Part shown: positions 1 through 8,882 of the stretch, piece by piece
Numbering within the stretch: position 1 is the stretch's first letter
Layout: each line of letters opens with the position of its first letter
Assembly: GCA_947311785.1 (NCBI GenBank)
Contig: CAMZLW010000089.1
Span: 1-44,395 of the forward strand
DNA: 44,395 nt
Direction: 5' to 3'
Source: an uncultured Ignavibacteriales bacterium
Lineage (GTDB): Bacteria; Bacteroidota; Ignavibacteria; Ignavibacteriales; Melioribacteraceae
The notes under the pieces: generated by a model
What the model was told of the DNA's origin: nothing
The model's database searches: none
What the model saw: only the letters and a program-made list of their open reading frames with translations
Position numbers and translations under genes: made by a program

Positions 1-105
1 CTCCTTTTTTTTGCGTTTTCTGAAATAACTGGAAAAATATTTCTGTTTAATCTCGTAACTTGTTGTTTTATTGAATTTTAATTTTGACTCTGAATTGCTG
101 TAACT

Positions 106-139
106 ACTTGGTTACTAACTATTTTGTTAGTAACCAAGT
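106..139. repeat. Perfect 14-bp inverted repeat upstream of the kinase gene
   Basis: ACTTGGTTACTAAC (106-119) and its exact complement (126-139) flank a 6-base TATTTT loop, 80 bases before the first gene. No T-run follows on the plus strand, so it is not a standard terminator in that direction. It could be an operator, an RNA hairpin in the leader, or the end of a transcript from outside the window. The rest of 1-218 shows no gene. Confidence 0.6.
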
Positions 140-218
140 GATGTTGGCTTTGGTATTTGTTTTGCAAACTGCATAAGTTTACAAGAAAGTTTTTCTATGA
201 ATAATTACATTTGGAGAT

Positions 219-1097
219 ATGAGTAAAATATTATTAATTGGGCATTCGGTTCTCGATAGAATATATTATAAAAGCAAATTACAAGAGAAGCCTGGTGGAA
301 TTTTTCACACAGCTAATACTCTTGTAAGTATTGCAAACAGTGGGGATGAGGTTTATCTGATAACCCATACTTCAAAAAAATCTTATAAATATTTTTCCGA
401 AATTTATGATAAAGTTAGGTTGGAATTTTCAGAAACAAAGAGTGAAATTCCAACAGTTACATTAAATTTGTACGATTACAAAGAACGAGATGAAAAATAT
501 AGTAGAGGAACAGAAAAAATAAATCTCTCAGCCAAAATTGATTACACACAATTTGATATTATTCTTGTAAATATGATTTCTGGATTTGATATTACTCACG
601 AAGATTTGAAAATGCTTAAAGAAAAATCAAGTTGTGAAATATATTTTGATATCCATACACTCTCGCGTGGCATTGATGTTAAAGGGAATCGCGTGTTTAG
701 AATAATTCCAGAAATAGAAAAATGGCTTAATAGTATTGATGTTTTACAAATGAATGAAAGTGAAGCTAAAACATTATGGGGCATAAATTCCGAAAGTGAA
801 AACATTAATAAACTACTTGAAGTTGGAGTTGAAAAAGTAATTATCACTAAAGGCAAAAATGGTGTAACCCTTTACAACAAAGGGGTTAAGCAACATTTTA
901 AAGCAATAAAAACAGATTCAATAAATTTTGTTGGATGTGGAGATAGCTTTGGTGCGGCATTTTGTTATCACTATTCTAAAAATAAAGAGTTAAATTCTGC
1001 AGTAGATTTTGCTAATTTAGTGGCTGGAATTATTACTTCTTATAATTCTCAAAATAAATTCAAAAAATTAAAAACATATATAAAGAAATATGATTAA
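219..1097 (+). CDS. PfkB/ribokinase-family carbohydrate kinase
   Basis: A 292-residue ATP-dependent kinase of the PfkB (ribokinase-like) fold, expected to phosphorylate a sugar or nucleoside in the cytoplasm. The N-terminus (KILLIGHSVLDRI, then a PGG stretch) fits the sugar-binding strand and lid. NESEA at about residue 178 and VIITKGKNGV near 208 are family motifs. The C-terminal anion-hole and catalytic motif reads GCGDSFGAA (about residues 239-247), with Cys where GAGD is usual; the catalytic Asp is kept. A GGAG lies just before the ATG. It overlaps the next gene by 8 bases. Association with the RmlD-like reductase and HAD phosphatase suggests nucleotide-sugar or cell-surface sugar metabolism, but the substrate cannot be told from sequence. 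Confidence 0.85.
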   Translation: MSKILLIGHSVLDRIYYKSKLQEKPGGIFHTANTLVSIANSGDEVYLITHTSKKSYKYFSEIYDKVRLEFSETKSEIPTVTLNLYDYKERDEKYSRGTEKINLSAKIDYTQFDIILVNMISGFDITHEDLKMLKEKSSCEIYFDIHTLSRGIDVKGNRVFRIIPEIEKWLNSIDVLQMNESEAKTLWGINSESENINKLLEVGVEKVIITKGKNGVTLYNKGVKQHFKAIKTDSINFVGCGDSFGAAFCYHYSKNKELNSAVDFANLVAGIITSYNSQNKFKKLKTYIKKYD

Positions 1098-1992
1098 AAA
1101 ACGAATACTAATAATTGGTTCCAACGGAATGCTTGGGCAAAGTTTAACAACACATTTTATGTTTAATAAAGATGTTGAGCTTATGTGTGCTTCATTTGAG
1201 AATGAATCATTTTATGACAAAGTAGAGTATAAAAAAGTTGACATTTCATCTTCCAAAGAAGTTAAAATTTTGATTAAGGGTTTTTGTCCCGATGCAATTA
1301 TTAACGCAGCTGCTTACACAAATGTTGATGGTTGCGAAACAGAAAAAGAATTATCGTGGGCAATAAATGTAACTGGTGTAGAAAATATTGTTAAATATGG
1401 ACGCACCTGCGACGCACATTTTATTCACATTTCTTCAGACTATATTTTTGATGGAAAGAGTGGACCTTACACAGAAGATGAAAAGCCAAACCCAATAAGC
1501 CACTACGGAAAAGAAAAACTTGCTGCAGAAAATGTTATAAAAGCAGGTAGAATTAAGCACACAGTAATTAGAACAAATGTTCTTTACGGTGCAACACAAT
1601 TTGGCAGACCCGATTTTGTAAAATGGGTTTACAACTCATTAAGTGAAAAGAAAAACATCAGAATTGTGAAAGACCAAATAAATAATCCAACTTATATTGA
1701 TGATTTATCCTCTGCAATTTCTAAATTTATTGAATTTGGTAAAGAGGGGGTTTATAATATTGGCGGAGCCGAAACACTATCTCGCATTGAGTTTACATAC
1801 AAAATTGCAGACTATTTTAATTTGGATAAATCTTTGATTACTCCAATTGTAACATCCGATTTGAACCAACCCGCACCACGCCCACTAAACTCGGGGTTAA
1901 TTAACTTAAAGGCAGAAACAGAAGTAAATTATCATCCACTTACAATTGATAAAACTCTATTTTTAATGAAGCAAAGTTTGGTTAAAAGTTGA
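1090..1992 (+). CDS. RmlD-like dTDP-4-dehydrorhamnose reductase / NAD-dependent sugar epimerase-reductase
   Basis: A 300-residue extended short-chain dehydrogenase of the RmlD substrate-binding family. The Rossmann motif GSNGMLGQ is at about residues 10-17. INAAAYTNVDGCE near 75-87 is typical of RmlD, and the catalytic pair is HYGKEKLAAE (YxxxK, about 138-147). The usual reaction is NADPH-dependent reduction of dTDP-4-dehydro-L-rhamnose to dTDP-L-rhamnose. No rmlABC genes are adjacent, so the exact substrate is uncertain. The start overlaps the kinase gene and the stop overlaps the TTG start of the phosphatase gene, so the three are almost certainly co-transcribed and translationally coupled. 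Confidence 0.85.
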   Translation: MIKKRILIIGSNGMLGQSLTTHFMFNKDVELMCASFENESFYDKVEYKKVDISSSKEVKILIKGFCPDAIINAAAYTNVDGCETEKELSWAINVTGVENIVKYGRTCDAHFIHISSDYIFDGKSGPYTEDEKPNPISHYGKEKLAAENVIKAGRIKHTVIRTNVLYGATQFGRPDFVKWVYNSLSEKKNIRIVKDQINNPTYIDDLSSAISKFIEFGKEGVYNIGGAETLSRIEFTYKIADYFNLDKSLITPIVTSDLNQPAPRPLNSGLINLKAETEVNYHPLTIDKTLFLMKQSLVKS

Positions 1993-2771
1993 ATCAGCTC
2001 TTGGAAAAATATAAAGGATTTATTTTTGATATGGATGGCACAATTTATCTTGAAGATAAAATGATAGATGGTGCTGTTGAAACGCTTAATTTCCTAATTG
2101 AGAAAGAGAAGCATCTCCTTTTTGTAACAAATAAAACAACACAGACAAAAGATGAATATTCTAATTTCTTGAAAAAAAATGGGGTAAACATTTCATCCAA
2201 AAATATTTTAACTGCGGCAAATAATTGTGTTAGTTTCTTGAAACAAGAGAGGAGTAAAAAAAACTTTTATGCAATTGCGGAAGATGTATTTATTGATAGC
2301 ATTAAAGGTGCTGGATTAATGTATTCTGAAAATCCAGAGAAGATTGAAATTATTATAATTAGTCTCGATAGAAATTATTCGAAAAGTAAATTTAAAATTG
2401 CTAAAAAAGCTTTGTTAAACGGTGCAGAATTTTTAGCCGCAAATATCGATAATACTTGTCCAGTTATTGAAGGTGAAATAGTTGATGCTGGAATAATTAT
2501 TTCAGATTTGGAAAAAGAGACTAACAAAAAACTATTGCAACATTTTGGCAAGCCATCTGAGTATATGATTTCAACAATTAAAAATAATCTACAATATAAA
2601 AAAGAAGATTATTTACTTGTTGGAGATAGACTTGAAACAGATATTTTAATGGGAACAGAAATGGGAATTGATACTATGCTTGTAAATAGTGGTGTTTTCA
2701 ATAGTGTTAAAAATGGGAACAATTCACCAACCTACAAAATTACCTCAATAAAAGAATTGCTATACCGATAG
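1989..2771 (+). CDS. HAD-superfamily IIA (NagD-like) sugar phosphatase
   Basis: A 260-residue HAD hydrolase of subfamily IIA. Motif I is FDMDGTIYL with nucleophile and acid Asp at residues 14 and 16. Motif II is VTNKTTQT near residue 47. The conserved C-terminal GDRLETDILMG near 212 is motif IV, with GKPSEYM before it. NagD, AraL and phosphoglycolate-type relatives dephosphorylate sugar or nucleotide monophosphates in the cytoplasm. The frame has no ATG; TTG at 1989 overlaps the upstream stop by four bases (TTGA), the arrangement expected of a coupled start. The C-terminus overlaps by 12 bases the end of a convergent small gene. Confidence 0.87.
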   Translation: MNQLLEKYKGFIFDMDGTIYLEDKMIDGAVETLNFLIEKEKHLLFVTNKTTQTKDEYSNFLKKNGVNISSKNILTAANNCVSFLKQERSKKNFYAIAEDVFIDSIKGAGLMYSENPEKIEIIIISLDRNYSKSKFKIAKKALLNGAEFLAANIDNTCPVIEGEIVDAGIIISDLEKETNKKLLQHFGKPSEYMISTIKNNLQYKKEDYLLVGDRLETDILMGTEMGIDTMLVNSGVFNSVKNGNNSPTYKITSIKELLYR

Positions 2772-2972
2772 AAGAACAATTGCCGCTAGAAAAATTAGAA
2801 CTATTCCTACAATTAAAGAACTTACTAAAATGTTATGATTTCTTAACCTTTTATTAAACTGGGCACTATCGCTTAAGGAATTTTCTTTCACAAAATCTCC
2901 TTTTTCAGGGTGCCAATCGGTGTGAAGTAAGCTACTAAAATTTTCAAAGTTGGAGTTTTTCATTTTACCCAT
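2760..2972 (-). CDS. Small single-pass membrane protein, unknown function
   Basis: A 70-residue ORF with a polar N-terminal half (HTDWHPEKGDFVKE, then an NKRLRNHN segment) and one strong C-terminal membrane helix (ILVSSLIVGIVLIFLAAIVLL). Basic residues just before the helix suggest the N-terminus stays in the cytoplasm. Met at 2972 or the next Met at 2963 could be the start; neither has a clear ribosome-binding site. It is convergent with the HAD gene. The composition looks like a real protein rather than a shadow frame, but I recognise no family. Homologues in related genomes would settle it. Confidence 0.5.
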   Translation of the reverse strand: MGKMKNSNFENFSSLLHTDWHPEKGDFVKENSLSDSAQFNKRLRNHNILVSSLIVGIVLIFLAAIVLLSV

Positions 2973-3096
2973 GCAATTGTTATTTTTATTTTGAACCCAA
3001 TTTAATTTTTTTTTAAGTATAAAGCAATTTTAAAAAGATAGTTGTGTGCTGAATATCACATTTAGAAAACAAATTCATAATAGAAAAAATGCAAAA

Positions 3097-3120
3097 ATAC
3101 AGTTTGATAAAAAACTGTAT
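3097..3120. repeat. 9-bp perfect inverted repeat in the rimP upstream region
   Basis: ATACAGTTT (3097-3105) and AAACTGTAT (3112-3120) are exact complements around a 6-base loop. It lies in the 400-base gene-free stretch 2973-3372. No T-run follows, so an operator or a leader hairpin is more likely than a terminator. Confidence 0.45.
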
Positions 3121-3247
3121 AGCTTACAAAAGCAACCAAGTTACAACATCACCTTTTTAATGAAAGCAAAATTGCTAAAGAGAGGTTTGTTGGCAAAATG
3201 AATTTGATAAAGTAGTTTATCTTATTAAAAATAAATAGTTTATAAGA

Positions 3248-3287
3248 ATTTGCAAGTAAGTTTTCAAAACGGAAACAACTTGCAAAT
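3248..3287. repeat. Long imperfect hairpin upstream of rimP
   Basis: ATTTGCAAGT (3248-3257) pairs perfectly with ACTTGCAAAT (3278-3287). A second inner helix, GTTT..C with GAAAC, extends the stem after a mismatch. It lies 35 bases upstream of a terminator-like hairpin, so the two may be parts of one leader or a small RNA. Confidence 0.5.
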
Positions 3288-3321
3288 CAAATAAAAAAGT
3301 AGTAAATTAGGAGTTCTAATT

Positions 3322-3347
3322 CGCCCCATTGAGGGCGTTTTTTATTT
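3322..3347 (+). terminator. Intrinsic terminator or attenuator before rimP
   Basis: CGCCC (3322-3326) pairs with GGGCG (3333-3337) and is followed directly by TTTTTTATTT. This is the G+C-richest short stretch of its surroundings and a classic rho-independent terminator for plus-strand transcription. The upstream plus-strand gene ends 550 bases earlier. It therefore either ends a short untranslated transcript or acts as an attenuator in the leader of the rimP-nusA-infB operon, whose first codon is 25 bases beyond the T-run. Confidence 0.7.
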
Positions 3348-3372
3348 GTGTAAAGTTATTTTGTTAGGATAA

Positions 3373-3822
3373 ATGAAAATAAGTCAATCAGAAATTGCGC
3401 AAAAAATTCAAAAAATTGTTGAACAACTTGGATATTTATTAATAGATATTCAGTTCAGAGGCGATGAAAGAAACCGAATTATTGAAATATTTATTGATGG
3501 CGAAAACGGAATTTTAACATCCGATTGCGTAGATGTTAGTAGAGCATGTGGCAATATTATTGAGGAAGAAGATTTAATTGAATCGAAATATAGATTAGAT
3601 GTATCTTCGCCAGGTGTAGATAGACCACTTAAATATGCACTGCAATATAAAAAAAATATTGGTAGAAAATTTGAGATAGAATTTGAAAATCAAGTTAATG
3701 AAAAATTTGAAGGCAAATTAATTGCTGTAGATAATGAAATATTAAAATTTGAAATAAATAAACAAACAGAAGAAGTTAACTTTAATAAAATTAAATCTGC
3801 AAAAATAATTGTAAGATTTTAA
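3373..3822 (+). CDS. rimP: Ribosome maturation factor RimP
   Basis: A 149-residue protein needed for 30S subunit maturation. It has the two-domain layout of the family: an alpha/beta N-terminal domain containing a DxxxRACGNI-like helix and the strongly conserved SSPGVDRPL loop (about residues 78-86), then a small Sm-like C-terminal barrel. Its place directly before nusA and infB is the standard bacterial order and supports the call. The ATG at 3373 follows TTAGGAT, a weak ribosome-binding site. Confidence 0.95.
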   Translation: MKISQSEIAQKIQKIVEQLGYLLIDIQFRGDERNRIIEIFIDGENGILTSDCVDVSRACGNIIEEEDLIESKYRLDVSSPGVDRPLKYALQYKKNIGRKFEIEFENQVNEKFEGKLIAVDNEILKFEINKQTEEVNFNKIKSAKIIVRF

Positions 3823-3840
3823 TACGGAGGCAACCGGAAA

Positions 3841-5085
3841 ATGAATAACGCAATAGTTGAAGCATTCTCTCAAATGGTAAAGGGAAAGAATGTTGACAGA
3901 GATGTTCTTGAAAATATTATTGAAGAAATATTTGGTGTAATGGTTAAGAAAAAATACGGACTTGAAGCCAACTTTGATGTAATTGCCAATATGGACAAAG
4001 GCGATATTGAAATATTTCTTGAACGCACAATTGTTGATGAGGTTGAAGATCCAGAGCATGAAGTAAGCATTGACGAGGTAAACGAAAAAGGGAACGATGA
4101 AGAGTTAGAAGTTGGCGAAGATTATGTTGAAAAACTTGAACTCTCTTCGTTTGGCAGAAGACTTATAAATCTTGCACGTCAAAGTCTTAATCAAAGAATT
4201 AGAGAAATTGAAAAAGAACTTATCTATAATGAATATTCCGAAATGGTTGGAGAAATTATTGTTGGCGATATTTATCAAGTAAGACGTAACGATATTTTAA
4301 TTAACCACAATAAAAATGAATTGCTATTGCCACGTGTTGAACAAATACCGCGCGAACGCTACAGAAAAGGCGATACGTTAAGAGCTGTAGTTAAAGAAGT
4401 TAGAAAAACTCCAAACGGACCGATGATTATTATTTCAAGAGCAGATAATTTATTCTTGAAAAAATTATTTGAAATTGAAATTCCAGAAATTTATGATGGA
4501 ATTATTGAAATTAAACGAATTGCTCGCGAGCCAAGCGAAAGAGCAAAAGTTGCGGTAGAATCAATGGACGAAAGAATAGATGCAGTAGGTGCTTGCGTTG
4601 GTATGAAAGGTGTACGTATTCATGCAATAGTACGCGAGTTAAGTAACGAAAACATTGATATTGTAAACTATTCGGAAGATCCTGTAACTTTAATTCAAAG
4701 ATCTTTGGCTCCAGCAAAACTAAAACAAATAGAGCTTGATGAAGCTAAAAAACAATGCTCTGTTCTTGCCGATAGCGATCAAGTGTCTTTAATTGTTGGT
4801 AGAAATGGTGTTAATATACGGCTTGCAATGAAGTTAACTGGCTACGATATTGATGTTATTCGCGAAGAAAAACCTTTTGAAGAGTATGACGAAGACATTG
4901 AACTTGTTGAACTAAGAGAAGAATTAGGAACAGAAATAGTTGATTTGTTAATTCAAAACAGATATGATACTGCTGTTGAAGTTTTAACTGCTGGCATTGA
5001 CAAACTTAAAGAAATAGAATCTTTAGATGAAGAAAAAGCTACAGAAATATTAGACACAATTAAAAATCAATTTGAAGAAGAATAA
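3841..5085 (+). CDS. nusA: Transcription termination/antitermination factor NusA
   Basis: A 414-residue RNA polymerase-associated factor. The order is N-terminal polymerase-binding domain (1-135), S1 domain around 138-200 (GEIIVGDIYQVRRNDILI), then tandem KH domains. The first KH region contains GACVGMKGVRI (about 251-261) and the second contains LIVGRNGVNIRLA (about 319-331). A short acidic tail replaces the longer C-terminal repeats of gammaproteobacterial NusA. CGGAGG at 3824-3829 is a good ribosome-binding site for the ATG. It lies in the rimP-nusA-infB-rbfA operon. Confidence 0.96.
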   Translation: MNNAIVEAFSQMVKGKNVDRDVLENIIEEIFGVMVKKKYGLEANFDVIANMDKGDIEIFLERTIVDEVEDPEHEVSIDEVNEKGNDEELEVGEDYVEKLELSSFGRRLINLARQSLNQRIREIEKELIYNEYSEMVGEIIVGDIYQVRRNDILINHNKNELLLPRVEQIPRERYRKGDTLRAVVKEVRKTPNGPMIIISRADNLFLKKLFEIEIPEIYDGIIEIKRIAREPSERAKVAVESMDERIDAVGACVGMKGVRIHAIVRELSNENIDIVNYSEDPVTLIQRSLAPAKLKQIELDEAKKQCSVLADSDQVSLIVGRNGVNIRLAMKLTGYDIDVIREEKPFEEYDEDIELVELREELGTEIVDLLIQNRYDTAVEVLTAGIDKLKEIESLDEEKATEILDTIKNQFEEE

Positions 5086-5111
5086 AATTTAATTTATAGG
5101 TAATTTCCAAT

Positions 5112-7829
5112 ATGGCTACAACTAGTAAACCAAAAAAGATAAGAGTTTATAAATACGCTTCAGAGATAAATCTTTCAACTGATGCTATACTCGATTTTTT
5201 GAAAAGTAAAGAATATGAAGTAAAAAATCATATGACACTTCTTACCGAAGAAATGCTCTCCGATATTCAAACACATTTTAAAAAGGATATTGACAAATCG
5301 GATGCACATAAAAGAAAGCTTGCTAAGATTGATGAAATAAGAGCAGAAAAAGCTGGTGTTTCAGTTAATAAAGAGGTTGAAAAAGAGGTAGAGGTTGCTG
5401 AGCAGGCAGTTGAAGAGCCTGTTGTGGAGAAAGAAGAGGAAGTTGTAGAGGAAATAGTTGAAGAGGTTTCCGAAGAAATTACTACTGAAGAAATAGAAGT
5501 TGAAGTTAGTGAAGAGAACGTTGTTGAAGATGAACCAATTGCTGAAGAAGTTATTGTTGCCGAAGAGGTTGTTACTGAAGAGGTTGTTACTGAAGAGGAA
5601 GAGATTAAGGTTGAAACTGTTGAAAAAGTAGAGCCAGAAGAAAAATTTCAAACCGAAGGTGCTAAAAAACTTAGTGGAATGAAAAAAGGCTTAACAGTTC
5701 TTGGTAAAATTGAAATTCCAGAAAAGAGGAAAAAGAAAAAACATACTAAAGCAGTGGAAGAAAAGCCAACACAAAAAGGTGAAAAAGCAAAAGCAACTGC
5801 AGAGAAAACTAGTACGGTTACTAAAGAGCCAGAGAAAAAGAAAAAATTTAGACGTAAAAAGAAAAGCGAAGGTGATACAGAAAATCCACAAGCAAAAAAA
5901 TTCAAAAGAGTTAAAAAGGCTGTAGTTGATAAGCGCGAAGTTGAGGCTGCCATAAAAAGAACTATGCTTAGTATGGATGATGCTGGAACTGGTGACAGAG
6001 CAAGTGCTAAAAAACGTCGTAAAAAGGAACAGATTGTTGAGCAAGAGCAAATTGTTGAGCAAAAAGAATTAGAAGAATTAACAATTAAAGTAACAGAATA
6101 TATAGCCGTTAACGAACTTGCAAACTTAATGAACGTATCTGTTAGTGATGTTATTTCTAAATGTATGGGTCTGGGTTTAATGGTTTCAATAAACCAACGC
6201 TTGGATACCGAAACAATTACTTTGGTTACAGATGAATTTGGTTTTGAAGTTGAATTTGAGGATGAATATGTTGCAGATTCCCTTTCTGATATTGAGGATG
6301 ATGATTCAACACTTCAACAACGTCCTCCTATTGTTACAATAATGGGGCATGTTGATCATGGTAAAACATCATTACTTGATTATATACGTCGCGAAAATGT
6401 TGTAGCTGGTGAGTCTGGTGGAATTACGCAACATATTGGAGCTTATCAAGTTGAAGTTGCTGATGGCAAAAAAATTACATTTTTAGATACTCCTGGTCAT
6501 GAAGCTTTTACAGCAATGCGTGCTCGTGGTGCTAAGGTTACAGATATTGTAGTAATTATTGTTGCAGCTGATGATGCTGTGATGCCACAAACTGTTGAGG
6601 CAATAAACCATGCACAAGCAGCTAGCGTGCCTATTATTATTGCTATAAATAAAATTGACAGACCAAATTCCAATATCGAAAAAATTAAGCAACAACTATC
6701 AGAACGAAATGTATTGATAGAAGAGTGGGGCGGTAAATATCAATCAGTTGAAATTTCTGCTAAAACTGGTGTTAATATTGATGTATTGTTAGAAAAAATA
6801 TTATTAGAAACAGAACTTTTAGAGTTAAAAGCTAACCCCAATAGACAAGCACGTGGTAGTGTTGTTGAATCGCAAATGGAACCTGGTAGAGGAATTACTT
6901 CAACAGTATTGATTAATAAGGGAACTCTAAAAGTAGGTGATCCGTTTGTTGCTGGAAATTATCAGGGTCGTGTTAGAGCCATGTTCGACGAAAGAGACAA
7001 TAAACTTACAGAAGTTTTACCAGGTGCCCCTGCGTTAATTTTAGGCTTTGAAGGAACACCCCAAGCAGGCGATTTATTTGCTGTAGTAAACTCTGAACAC
7101 GAAGCTAGAGAGATTGCTCTTAAGCGTCAACAACTTAAACGAGAACAAGACCGCCGACAAGTTCGCCATATTACGCTCGATCAAATTGCACAGCAAATTA
7201 GTGAAGGTGCACTAAAAGAACTACCAATTATTGTTAAAGGTGATGTGGATGGTTCGGTAGAAGCACTTGCCGATTCATTAATGAAATTATCAAATTCTGA
7301 AGTTGCAGTTAATGTTATACATAAAGCAGTTGGTGGAATTACTGAAGGTGATGTTCTTCTTGCATCTGCTTCGGGTGCTATTATTGTTGGATTCCATGTT
7401 AGAGCAAATAGTAATGCTCGTAAGTTAGCTGAAAATGAAAATGTAGATATAAGACTTTATAACGTAATTTATGATACCATTAACGAAGTAAAATCTGCAC
7501 TTGAAGGAATGTTATCTCCAATTATAACAGAAGAGTTTGTAGCAACTGTAGAAATTCGTGATACGTTCAAAGTTCCTAAAGTTGGTACCATTGCTGGGTG
7601 TTATGTTACCGATGGTAAAATTACACGCTCCGACAGAATTAGATTATTCCGTGATGGAATAGTTGTTTACGAAGGAAACCTTGCAACTCTTAAACGCTTC
7701 AAAGATGATGTTAAAGAAGTTGTTGCTGGTTACGAGTGTGGATTAAATATTGCAAACTTTAATGATATAAAAGTAGGTGATGTTATTGAAGCGTATAAAT
7801 TTGTTGAAACAGCAAAGAAATTGGATTAA
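5112..7829 (+). CDS. infB: Translation initiation factor IF-2
   Basis: A 905-residue GTPase that places initiator tRNA on the 30S subunit. An N-terminal IF2_N-like helical module occupies about residues 8-60. A low-complexity linker follows: strongly acidic with EEVV/TEE repeats at about 85-185, then strongly basic ([10 protein letters not shown] and similar) at about 200-320. A second IF2_N segment is near 330-360. The G domain has GHVDHGKT (about 412), DTPGHEA (about 459) and NKID (about 512), followed by the barrel and C-terminal tRNA-binding domains. The linker is long and charge-segregated but within the range seen in the family. Confidence 0.97.
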   Translation: MATTSKPKKIRVYKYASEINLSTDAILDFLKSKEYEVKNHMTLLTEEMLSDIQTHFKKDIDKSDAHKRKLAKIDEIRAEKAGVSVNKEVEKEVEVAEQAVEEPVVEKEEEVVEEIVEEVSEEITTEEIEVEVSEENVVEDEPIAEEVIVAEEVVTEEVVTEEEEIKVETVEKVEPEEKFQTEGAKKLSGMKKGLTVLGKIEIPEKRKKKKHTKAVEEKPTQKGEKAKATAEKTSTVTKEPEKKKKFRRKKKSEGDTENPQAKKFKRVKKAVVDKREVEAAIKRTMLSMDDAGTGDRASAKKRRKKEQIVEQEQIVEQKELEELTIKVTEYIAVNELANLMNVSVSDVISKCMGLGLMVSINQRLDTETITLVTDEFGFEVEFEDEYVADSLSDIEDDDSTLQQRPPIVTIMGHVDHGKTSLLDYIRRENVVAGESGGITQHIGAYQVEVADGKKITFLDTPGHEAFTAMRARGAKVTDIVVIIVAADDAVMPQTVEAINHAQAASVPIIIAINKIDRPNSNIEKIKQQLSERNVLIEEWGGKYQSVEISAKTGVNIDVLLEKILLETELLELKANPNRQARGSVVESQMEPGRGITSTVLINKGTLKVGDPFVAGNYQGRVRAMFDERDNKLTEVLPGAPALILGFEGTPQAGDLFAVVNSEHEAREIALKRQQLKREQDRRQVRHITLDQIAQQISEGALKELPIIVKGDVDGSVEALADSLMKLSNSEVAVNVIHKAVGGITEGDVLLASASGAIIVGFHVRANSNARKLAENENVDIRLYNVIYDTINEVKSALEGMLSPIITEEFVATVEIRDTFKVPKVGTIAGCYVTDGKITRSDRIRLFRDGIVVYEGNLATLKRFKDDVKEVVAGYECGLNIANFNDIKVGDVIEAYKFVETAKKLD

Positions 7830-7832
7830 AAA

Positions 7833-8183
7833 TTGTCAACAAGATTACAAAAAATAGGTGAGTTAATTAAGGAAGAGTTGAGTCTTATTTTTCTTTATAA
7901 AATTCAAGACCCCGAGTTGGGAATGTTAACAATTACATCTGTTAAAATTACACCCGATGCAAAAATTGCAAAGGTTTATATCTCAATATTTGAAAAAGAT
8001 GGAAGAGATAAAAAAATTGAAAAGCTCAACAGCATAAAGGGTTATATCAAATCTAACCTATCAAAAAAAGTAAATCACTTACGACAAATGCCAGATATAT
8101 CTTTTTATTTGGATGATACTTTAGATTACGTTGAAAAGATGGAAAAAATATTTAAGAAAATTCACGAAGATGATAACAAATAA
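7833..8183 (+). CDS. rbfA: Ribosome-binding factor A
   Basis: A 116-residue KH-like protein that helps mature the 5' end of 16S rRNA. The sequence RLQKIGELIKEELSLIF, the ITSVKITPDAKIAKVYIS strand region and the closing MPDISFYLDDTLDYVEKMEKI match the family throughout. The start is TTG at 7833, three bases after the infB stop; no ATG lies upstream in frame. The 3' end overlaps truB by 14 bases if truB starts at 8170. Confidence 0.94.
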   Translation: MSTRLQKIGELIKEELSLIFLYKIQDPELGMLTITSVKITPDAKIAKVYISIFEKDGRDKKIEKLNSIKGYIKSNLSKKVNHLRQMPDISFYLDDTLDYVEKMEKIFKKIHEDDNK

Positions 8184-8877
8184 ATCTGATGATCTTTCAC
8201 ATGTTGATTACACCGATGGTGAAATTCTCTTAATTGATAAAGAGAAAGGTAAAAGTTCTTTTAACATAGTTTATAGAGTTCGAAAAATTGTAAACATTAA
8301 AAAAATTGGTCATGCAGGTACTTTAGACCCTGCTGCAACTGGCTTATTAATTGTTTGCATTGGAAGACAGCAAACAAAAAATATTTATAAGTATCAGGAT
8401 TTGGAAAAAACATATTCTGGCACAATTGAGCTTGGCAAAACAACTCCATCAATGGATGGAGAAACAGAATGTAGTGAAGAAAAAAATTATTCCTTTGTAA
8501 CAGAGGAGTTGATTGAAGAAACAAGAAAAAACTTTATTGGAGAAAGCAAACAAATTCCCCCAATGTACTCTGCATTAAAGCAAAATGGTAAAAGACTTTA
8601 CAAGTTAGCTCGTAAAGGAATTGAGGTTAAGAGAGAACCTCGCGATATAATAATTTATGATTTTAAAATTACAAGAATTGAACTTCCTGAAATTGATTTT
8701 GAAATTAAATGTTCAAAAGGAACATATATTAGAGTAATAGCAAATGATTTTGGAGAGAAGCTAAATTGTGGTGGATATCTAAAATTACTTAGAAGGGAAG
8801 CTATTGGTGAGTATAATGTTAAAGATGCTTTAACAGTTGATGAATTTCAAAAACGCGTTTGTGTTAAAGAAGATTAG
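8170..8877 (+). CDS. truB: tRNA pseudouridine-55 synthase TruB
   Basis: About 235 residues. It converts U55 of tRNA T-loops to pseudouridine. GEILLIDKEKGKSSF starts the family homology, and GHAGTLDPAATGLL carries the catalytic Asp. PPMYSALKQNGKRLYKLARKG and KCSKGTYIRVIANDFG are conserved blocks. The frame opens at 8131, but those 13 extra residues are read from inside rbfA and have no family similarity. I chose the ATG at 8170, a few residues before the conserved core. The C-terminal PUA-like domain of some TruB proteins is absent. Confidence 0.93.
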   Translation: MITNKSDDLSHVDYTDGEILLIDKEKGKSSFNIVYRVRKIVNIKKIGHAGTLDPAATGLLIVCIGRQQTKNIYKYQDLEKTYSGTIELGKTTPSMDGETECSEEKNYSFVTEELIEETRKNFIGESKQIPPMYSALKQNGKRLYKLARKGIEVKREPRDIIIYDFKITRIELPEIDFEIKCSKGTYIRVIANDFGEKLNCGGYLKLLRREAIGEYNVKDALTVDEFQKRVCVKED

Positions 8878-8882
8878 AAGCA

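Noticed and set aside
5550-5610. Tandem GAAGAGGTTGTTACT repeats in infB as a regulatory repeat
   Set aside because: They are short in-frame Glu/Val codon duplications in the disordered linker, common in IF-2.
5648-6062. Long antisense ORFs opposite infB (also opposite ftsK, cydC and the receptors)
   Set aside because: They mirror the codon bias of the real genes, have low-complexity Phe/Leu/Ser-rich text, and lack ribosome-binding sites or family similarity.
8131-8169. Thirteen extra N-terminal residues for TruB
   Set aside because: They are read from within rbfA in another frame and lie before the family's conserved start; ATG at 8170 is better.
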